Assembly: GCA_001913845.2 (NCBI GenBank)
Contig: MKGP02000015.1
Span: forward strand, 1-64,000
Reading direction: 5' to 3'
DNA: 64,000 nucleotides
From: Limnothrix sp. CACIAM 69d
Lineage (GTDB): Bacteria > Cyanobacteriota > Cyanobacteriia > CACIAM-69d
Of the stretch, positions 58,300 through 64,000 are shown piece after piece. The notes below the pieces were generated by a model that saw only the letters and a list, made by a program, of their open reading frames with translations, searched no databases and was not told where the DNA came from. Positions within the stretch are counted from its first letter, which is position 1. The number at the start of each line of letters is the position of its first letter. Position numbers and translations under genes: made by a program.

Positions 58300-58478
58300 A
58301 TTTTTACTCATTTAATTTACATAAATTTATTAAAAAGCGCCTTTTATGAGAAGCCGGGCGATCGCCCAAAACAATCCCCAACCGAACGACAAACCGTATC
58401 GTTGGCGACACAGCCTGTGGAAAACTCCGCCTTTTCTGTGGAAAACTTGGGGGTCTTCTGTGGAAAACCTGTGGAAAA
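58300..58478. other. AT-rich stretch with four phased DnaA-box-like sites
   Basis: Four exact copies of TGTGGAAAA (reverse of TTTTCCACA) start at 58416, 58437, 58459 and 58470. The steps are 21, 22 and 11 bases, i.e. whole helical turns. TTTTCCACA is the DnaA box consensus reported for cyanobacterial oriC. About 80 bases away (58300-58337) is TTTTTACTCATTTAATTTAC and adjoining AT-rich DNA, as a duplex-unwinding element would be. No dnaA or dnaN gene is here, so it may instead be a DnaA-titration or regulatory site for trpB. Confidence 0.45.
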
Positions 58479-58578
58479 CTTTCCCCCAAGATAAGAATTT
58501 TCCCTTTGCAAAATGATTTGCATCCTCAGAAATCCTTTCCGGGGGTCTTGGATCGTCAGCCCAGCGCCCAATGCGATA

Positions 58579-59844
58579 ATGGAAGCGTTGAATTCAGCCC
58601 AGCTAGTCGTGACCGTAACCCCGCTCCGTTCCGCCACCTTCAATGCCCAAGTGCCCGATGCCCTCGGCCGGTTTGGCCAGTTCGGCGGCAAATACGTTCC
58701 CGAAACCCTGATGCCCGCCCTGGCTGAGTTGGAGCGGGCCTACGAGCACTATCGGCACGACCCAGACTTTCAGGCGGAACTCCAAGGGTTGTTGCAGGAC
58801 TATGTGGGCCGTCCCAGCCCGCTGTATTTTGCCGAGCGGCTGACACAGCACTACGCCCGCCCCGACGGCAGCGGCCCGCAAATTTACCTGAAGCGCGAAG
58901 ACCTGAACCACACGGGCGCACACAAAATTAACAACGCGATCGCCCAAGCCCTCCTGGCCAAGCGGATGGGCAAACAGCGGATCATCGCCGAGACCGGAGC
59001 CGGCCAGCATGGCGTAGCGACGGCCACCGTTTGCGCCCGCTTTGGCCTCGATTGCGTGATTTATATGGGCATCCATGACATGGAGCGCCAAGCCCTGAAC
59101 GTGTTCCGCATGAAGCTGATGGGTGCAGAAGTGCGACCCGTGGAAGCGGGAACCGGCACGCTGAAGGATGCCACCTCGGAAGCGATTCGCGACTGGGTGA
59201 CCAACGTGGAAACCACCCACTACATCCTCGGTTCCGTGGCTGGCCCCCACCCTTACCCGATGATGGTGCGCGACTTCCACGCCATCATCGGCGAAGAAAC
59301 CCGCCAACAGTGCCAAGCCAAGTGGGGCGGACTGCCAGATATTTTGCTGGCCTGTGTTGGCGGTGGCTCCAATGCCATGGGGCTGTTCCATGAGTTTGTG
59401 ACGGAACCAACCGTGCGGATGATTGGCGTGGAAGCGGCCGGCGAGGGAGCCGAAACCGAAAAGCACGCGGCTACCTTGACCAAGGGTCGGGTGGGTGTGT
59501 TGCATGGGGCCATGAGCTATTTGCTGCAAGATGGTGACGGCCAGGTCATTGAGGCCCACTCGATCAGCGCCGGGTTGGACTATCCCGGCGTGGGGCCGGA
59601 ACACGCCTACTTGAAGGATGCGGGACGTGCGGAGTATTACAGCGTGACGGATCAGGAGGCGTTGGATGCCTTCCAACGGGTGTCGCGTCTGGAGGGAATT
59701 ATTCCGGCACTGGAAACGGCCCACGCCTTTGCCCATCTGGAAAAACTCTGCCCGACCTTGGACGGCAGCCCGAAGATTGTGATTAATTGTTCGGGCCGGG
59801 GCGATAAAGATGTGCAAACGGTAGCCAAGGTGTTGATGCCTTAG
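58579..59844 (+). CDS. trpB: Tryptophan synthase beta subunit
   Basis: TrpB joins indole and serine to tryptophan, using PLP and the TrpA partner. The 421-residue protein has the PLP lysine K116 in [26 protein letters not shown], the phosphate loop [12 protein letters not shown] and [17 protein letters not shown] 58579 gives the usual length; the open frame reaches 58513. The stop TAG lies within TTAGGGCCTGTCGTC, which resembles the left terminus of a type B element. trpA is not adjacent. Confidence 0.97.
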   Translation: MEALNSAQLVVTVTPLRSATFNAQVPDALGRFGQFGGKYVPETLMPALAELERAYEHYRHDPDFQAELQGLLQDYVGRPSPLYFAERLTQHYARPDGSGPQIYLKREDLNHTGAHKINNAIAQALLAKRMGKQRIIAETGAGQHGVATATVCARFGLDCVIYMGIHDMERQALNVFRMKLMGAEVRPVEAGTGTLKDATSEAIRDWVTNVETTHYILGSVAGPHPYPMMVRDFHAIIGEETRQQCQAKWGGLPDILLACVGGGSNAMGLFHEFVTEPTVRMIGVEAAGEGAETEKHAATLTKGRVGVLHGAMSYLLQDGDGQVIEAHSISAGLDYPGVGPEHAYLKDAGRAEYYSVTDQEALDAFQRVSRLEGIIPALETAHAFAHLEKLCPTLDGSPKIVINCSGRGDKDVQTVAKVLMP

Positions 59845-59871
59845 GGCCTGTCGTCTGTCATCTGTTCGGTC

Positions 59872-59983
59872 GCCGTAGGGGTTGGGTCTCCCAACCCTGA
59901 CCCGAGCGATCGCCACCAACCTGTCCAGCCCTTGGAATATCAGGGATCGTGGGGGCTGGGCGGGGAGACCCTGCCCCTACGGC
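59872..59983. repeat. Inverted-repeat element GCCGTAGGGG...GGGTCTCCC
   Basis: The left end GCCGTAGGGGTTGGGTCTCCC and the reverse of the right end GCCGTAGGGGCAGGGTCTCCC differ at two positions. The 112-bp unit has no coding capacity and is unrelated in sequence to types A-C. It fills the gap between trpB and the sulfotransferase gene. Confidence 0.75.
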
Positions 59984-60112
59984 TGCTCGGTTGGGAAAGA
60001 TCATTCGGGTTGCGGGAATTGGATGACAAACCCTAGCCCTTGCCGATGGTGGGTCAAATCAGGGGAGCATCGCCACCGCCAAAACTGCACGAGGGCGAGA
60101 GTTGCAACAACC

Positions 60113-60793
60113 ATGAAAATTTTGGGCGCGGGCCTTAGCAAAACGGGCACTTCTTCACTTCATGCGGCTTTGCAGATTCTGGGGTTGTATGGGCTGCATT
60201 TCGATCGCGATCGCCTCAACGAGATCCTCAGCGGCCAAGTCACCCAACCCAATTTCCGCTGCTATGACGATGTGGACGTGGTGACGGATTTGCCCAGCGC
60301 CTATTTTTATCGGGAGTTGGCGGCCGCCTATCCCGACAGCAAAATCATCCTGACCGTGCGCGATGTGGATGCCTGGTGGCGCAGTGTGGAATTTCATATC
60401 AATCACCGCTTTCCGGTGTCGCCCAGTGTGGGGATTCGGGCCCAGCTTGCCCAGCGTTGGCAGCTCGATCGCTGGTTGAGCCATGGGCCTTGGCCAACGG
60501 ATTGGCAAGTGGGCTGGCAAAACTTCTGGCAAGAAAGTGCATCGCAACAGTTTCGCCGCGACCTGCGCAATTGTGTGTATGGCTCGGCGATCGCCACTGA
60601 GTTTCTTTATAAGAAGAAGTATCTGGAGCATAACGATCGGGTGATGGCAGAAATTCCGCCCGATCGACTGCTGGTGATGAATATTCCCGCCGGGGACGGT
60701 TGGGAACAACTCTGCCCTTTTTTAGGGGTGCCAATTCCCGATCAACCCTTTCCCCACGCCTACAAAACCGAGCACCAAGCCTACAAACGTTAA
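60113..60793 (+). CDS. Sulfotransferase-family protein
   Basis: The 226-residue protein starts MKILGAGLSKTGTSSLHAAL, with the 5'-phosphosulfate-binding loop SKTGTSSL. It continues with YPDSKIILTVRDVDAWWRSV, which holds the 3'-phosphate-binding residues. This is the short sulfotransferase family seen in cyanobacteria and plants. It would use PAPS; the acceptor is unknown. ATG 60113 is supported by conservation of the motif right after it. malQ follows 70 bases later. Confidence 0.85.
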   Translation: MKILGAGLSKTGTSSLHAALQILGLYGLHFDRDRLNEILSGQVTQPNFRCYDDVDVVTDLPSAYFYRELAAAYPDSKIILTVRDVDAWWRSVEFHINHRFPVSPSVGIRAQLAQRWQLDRWLSHGPWPTDWQVGWQNFWQESASQQFRRDLRNCVYGSAIATEFLYKKKYLEHNDRVMAEIPPDRLLVMNIPAGDGWEQLCPFLGVPIPDQPFPHAYKTEHQAYKR

Positions 60794-60863
60794 TCAGCAA
60801 AAAGCAAGACTGACCCTGTGTTAGAGTCATTCCGACCCGATCCGGATGGTTTAAACAATTCCC

Positions 60864-62360
60864 ATGGCCAGACTCAGCGGAATCTTGCTGCACCCCACTT
60901 CGCTCCCCAGTCGCTACGGAGTGGGTGATCTGGGTGACCAGGCCATTGCCTTTTGTGATTGGTTGCAAGCGGGGGCCCAACGGGTGTGGCAAATGTTGCC
61001 TCTGGGGCCCGTGGGTGCTGGCAATTCGCCCTATATGAGTTTTTCTGCGATCGCCGGGGAGCCGTTGCTGATCAGCCCCGATCGCCTGGTGGAAGCTGGC
61101 TGGTTGCCCGCCGCCGCCCTCGAACAAGGGCCCGATTTCAATCCCCATCGGGTGGACTTTGCGGCGGTGCGGGCCTACAAAGATCGCCTGTTTGTCCAAG
61201 CCTGGGCCGGGTTCCAAGTTCATGCCACCGCAGAACAACGCACCGCCTTTGAGCAATTTTGCACCGAGCAGGCCGACTGGCTCGAGGATTTTGCCCTGTT
61301 CATGACCCTGAAGGCGGAATTTGGCCAAATTGTTTGGAACCGTTGGGATGTGGGATTTGCCCAGCGAGATCCGGCCGTGTTGGCTGCCGCCCGCCAAACC
61401 CTAAAGGAGCCGATCGCCCTGCAACGGTTTTTGCAGTTCGTCTTCTTTGAACAGTGGCAACAACTGAAGACCGCTGCCAACGAACGGGGCGTGCAACTGG
61501 TGGGCGATGTGCCCATCTATGTCTCCTTCGATAGCGCCGACGTTTGGGCGAATCGCGAGTTGTTTGCCCTGGATCCAGACACCCTGGATCCGGCCCAAAT
61601 GGCCGGCGTACCCCCGGACTATTTCAGCGCCACGGGGCAACTGTGGGGGAACCCGGTTTATGACTGGGAAACCAACGCCCAAACGGGCTATCACTGGTGG
61701 ATCAAGCGGTTCCGCCACCTGTTCACCATGGTGGATTGGGTGCGAATTGACCATTTCCGAGGGTTCGAGTCCTTTTGGGCCGTGCCCCAAGGGGAAGAAA
61801 CCGCCATCAATGGCGACTGGGTTCCCGGGCCGGGAGCGGCATTTTTTGAAGCGGTGCAGGGGGCCTTGGGCAAGCTGCCGGTGATTGCGGAAGATTTGGG
61901 GATTATTACGCCTGAGGTGGAAGCACTGCGCGATCGCTTCCAATTTCCCGGCATGAAGATTCTGCAATTTGCCTTTGACTCCGGCAGCGGTAACCCCTAT
62001 TTGCCCCACAATTACCGCAGTCCCAACTATGTGGTTTATACGGGAACCCACGATAATGACACCACGGTGGGTTGGTTTAATGGTCGATCGCCCGAGGAGC
62101 AACAACGCGTAATCCGCTACGCTGGCTATGCGGGCCCCGATGGCATTCAGTGGGATCTCACCCGGATGGCCATGGCCTCGGTGGCCGATTGGGCGATCGT
62201 CCCGTTGCAAGACTGCTTAGGCTTTGGCAGCGATTGCCGCATGAATGTGCCCGGCCAGGCCGATGGTAATTGGGAGTGGCGCTGTTTAGAGGGATCCTTT
62301 GCCCCTTGGATGGCCGATCGACTCCGGGAGTTGGTGGATTTGTATGGTCGCTGGGGCTAG
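60864..62360 (+). CDS. malQ: 4-alpha-glucanotransferase
   Basis: MalQ (disproportionating enzyme) transfers maltooligosaccharide units between glucans in glycogen metabolism. The 498-residue GH77 protein has WQMLPLGPVGAGNSPY, nucleophile Asp in VRIDHFRGFESFW, acid/base Glu in VIAEDLGIITPEVE and transition-state Asp in YTGTHDNDTTVGWF. It is the normal length of bacterial MalQ and plant DPE1-type enzymes. It may share a transcript with the sulfotransferase gene. A CAGGCC/GGCCTG hairpin follows at 62404-62423. Confidence 0.97.
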   Translation: MARLSGILLHPTSLPSRYGVGDLGDQAIAFCDWLQAGAQRVWQMLPLGPVGAGNSPYMSFSAIAGEPLLISPDRLVEAGWLPAAALEQGPDFNPHRVDFAAVRAYKDRLFVQAWAGFQVHATAEQRTAFEQFCTEQADWLEDFALFMTLKAEFGQIVWNRWDVGFAQRDPAVLAAARQTLKEPIALQRFLQFVFFEQWQQLKTAANERGVQLVGDVPIYVSFDSADVWANRELFALDPDTLDPAQMAGVPPDYFSATGQLWGNPVYDWETNAQTGYHWWIKRFRHLFTMVDWVRIDHFRGFESFWAVPQGEETAINGDWVPGPGAAFFEAVQGALGKLPVIAEDLGIITPEVEALRDRFQFPGMKILQFAFDSGSGNPYLPHNYRSPNYVVYTGTHDNDTTVGWFNGRSPEEQQRVIRYAGYAGPDGIQWDLTRMAMASVADWAIVPLQDCLGFGSDCRMNVPGQADGNWEWRCLEGSFAPWMADRLRELVDLYGRWG

Positions 62361-62501
62361 GGGCAACCTTGCCACGGTCGAGCACCTGATAGTCATCATC
62401 AGCCAGGCCCCAAAACCGGCCTGAGGACACAAAGGATCAGATCTTGGAGAATAACCCCCACCCGATCGACTCGGGTGCATGAAATCAGGCGATCGCCCCG
62501 C

Positions 62502-63218
62502 ATGAGCAGAAACTTTGCCAATCGCCGTCTTGATCTTGCGCGAATCATGCCCGAATCATTCCTTGAAGAATTCGGGCAGAAGGACGCGGGCACAAGACGG
62601 TTTTTGCTCAATGCTCTCACCCTATTTGCCGCCATTTCCCCCGAACAACAACACCAAGCCATCAACGATCTGATTCAGTTTGAAATCATCATCTTGTCCG
62701 ATCGCTCGCGGGAATTTTTGCGACGACGGGTGCAAGGCTTGCTGAAGCGATTTTACTTACAAAAAAATCTGGGCGAAAACGATATTCGTGAATATTACTA
62801 TCGTTATTACATCCTCACGGGCACAATTCCAGAGCGCCTAACGCCCGATTATTTAAATTTTTTGATGAAGTTCATTGTGGGCATTGAACTGATCATCATG
62901 ATTTTCTGCATGAGCTTCATGGAGCAACAGCGCTTCTTTGAACTGCAAGGCAAATATTCCACCCAAGCCCTGTTGTTTTATCACTACATTCGCCCCATCC
63001 GAGATAAGTTGGTGCGCGAGCGGGTGGTGACGCGGGATCCATCCGGCAATCACTACTATCGGCGGCCCACCCTCGATCATTCTGAGGTGATGGATTTTGT
63101 TTTTGATGTGTTCGATCTCGATCGCATTGTCGCCTTGGGCGAATATGCCGAAAAACTAGCCTTTGAGCGGGACTACATCCACAGCGGCCCCGATGAGCTG
63201 GAGTCGGACGGATCCTGA
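62502..63218 (+). CDS. Unknown helical protein with a hydrophobic segment
   Basis: The 238-residue product begins MSRNFANRRLDLARIMPESF. It is mostly helical, with one central hydrophobic segment (FIVGIELIIMIFCMSFM, about residues 125-141) and several Tyr/Arg-rich stretches (ENDIREYYYRYYILTG). No family was recognised. ATG 62502 is chosen over the longer frame to 62475. It lies 141 bases after malQ. Confidence 0.7.
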   Translation: MSRNFANRRLDLARIMPESFLEEFGQKDAGTRRFLLNALTLFAAISPEQQHQAINDLIQFEIIILSDRSREFLRRRVQGLLKRFYLQKNLGENDIREYYYRYYILTGTIPERLTPDYLNFLMKFIVGIELIIMIFCMSFMEQQRFFELQGKYSTQALLFYHYIRPIRDKLVRERVVTRDPSGNHYYRRPTLDHSEVMDFVFDVFDLDRIVALGEYAEKLAFERDYIHSGPDELESDGS

Positions 63219-64000
63219 GCGCCATCCCCCTGGCGATCGGTGGCCGGCCGCTGGCGTAAGCGTTGCCTGAACCTTCCCCAATTGCCCTAATCATCCTGGA
63301 TCGCCCTAATTGTCCTGAGGAACCGGGCCAGCCCTTGGGAACCTGGTGATACTGGTTACGTCCTTGATTGAGGAACCATCGAAAAATAGCCCATAGCCAA
63401 GATTTACTGAAAAGAATCAAGCTCCTGGATTTTAATTCCAGTCGCTGTCAAAGCCTGCTTTTAAAGTCAAGCCAACCACTGAGTTTTGTTTTCAGTAATC
63501 CTTAAAATTAAGAAACTAACTAGATCAATTAGATAAAATCTCTAAGCTTGAACCACCAGAAAACTATTAATAGAAAAAATCGATCCAAAGCTTAATCTCT
63601 CACTCATGGGCATGAGGCTTGGGGGGATTGCGGTTGACGATCCCTGACCGAATGACGGGAGCGATCGGCCATGGATCGCCCATGACTCTCCTCAGTCCTT
63701 CAGGATCAATCCGCCTGGGATGCCTTCCTTTTGACTCGATCGCCCCTTAGGCCCCAACCCCACGCCATTGCTATCCCCAAACAACCCGAGCCGATCGCCC
63801 TGATGGGATTGGGCGGATTGCGCAATCACTCCACCGGAGCGTTGGCCAAAACCCGATCGCCATCCGTCCGATCCTGAAAATCCGGTTCCCAACAGTCGCT
63901 CCCCAGACGAACCAGACAGGGCGATCGTTCCCGATCAGTTTCCAGAAAAATCAAGAATTGCGGGAACTTTTTGAAAACTTTTCAGAACATTTTGTTCCCG
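63219..64000. other. Terminal gap with no supported gene
   Basis: A minus-strand frame of 66 codons (63692-63892) is rich in Gly/Ser and lies in HIP1-dense sequence; no family is recognised. The 63410-63600 part is AT-rich. A gene may continue beyond the window edge. Confidence 0.35.

Noticed and set aside
58603-59919. 438-codon open frame antisense to trpB
   Set aside because: A shadow of trpB; its His/Gly-rich translation reflects the reverse of trpB codons.
60399-62210. Long minus-strand frames opposite the sulfotransferase and malQ genes
   Set aside because: The two plus-strand genes have clear catalytic motifs; the opposite frames have none.
63692-63892. 66-codon minus-strand Gly/Ser-rich frame near the window end
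   Set aside because: It lies in HIP1-dense sequence, has no family, and has no ribosome site.

Overview
The window is chromosomal DNA from a cyanobacterium. It carries psbA (photosystem II D1), chlB, ndhS, sqdB, zeta-carotene desaturase, cruP and the circadian output regulator rpaA. The octamer GCGATCGC (HIP1) is very frequent in genes and gaps alike. Codon use favours G/C in most genes, and the intergenic gaps are more AT-rich. No rRNA operon, CRISPR array or intact prophage was seen. There is one tRNA, tRNA-Ala(UGC).

Layout. 0-10.4 kb: end of a probable IS200/IS605-type transposase, an RTX calcium-binding repeat protein, uvrC, a STAS regulator, an acetyltransferase, an unusual protein with three ChW repeats, tRNA-Ala, hslO and two small proteins. 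10.5-14.2 kb: an accessory island with a STAND/NLR-like NB-ARC-TPR ATPase, a small effector-like protein carrying the same RHIM-like amyloid motif, a DUF2283 gene, a Phd-type antitoxin and a decayed inverted second effector copy. A 62-bp repeat brackets the island in opposite orientations. 14.2-36.2 kb: four large sensor histidine kinases, interspersed with fetB-like, cimA, a YghO-like acetyltransferase, cofG, psbA, a UbiH-type hydroxylase, ftsE and cruP. 36.7-52 kb: M16 peptidase homologue, sqdB, a sugar-phosphate phosphatase, chlB, rpaA, a HAS-barrel protein, ndhS, proB, the yqeG-mltG-DUF3727 cluster, a TPR protein and an IscA-type carrier. 52-64 kb: a DUF6930-type protein, zds, a Uma2 nuclease, TPR and DUF2811 proteins, trpB, a sulfotransferase, malQ and an unknown protein.

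Two features cut across the gene map. First, at least eight short non-coding elements of about 105-170 bp lie between genes. They fall into three terminal-inverted-repeat types. Most contain the same 20-bp palindrome CAAGGGGCTTAAGCCCCTTG, which would form a terminator-like hairpin in either direction. Second, upstream of trpB there are four copies of TGTGGAAAA (the cyanobacterial DnaA box read in reverse) at 21, 22 and 11 bp steps, beside an AT-rich stretch. This makes it a candidate DnaA-binding or origin-like site.

The strongest candidate for an interesting system is the 10.5-14.2 kb island. The C-terminus of the small protein and the N-terminus of the NLR-like protein match at 17 of 23 positions around a YQIG core. 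This is the arrangement expected for amyloid-templated signalling from a sensor to a cell-death effector. All function assignments are made by reading the translations; no database search was run.
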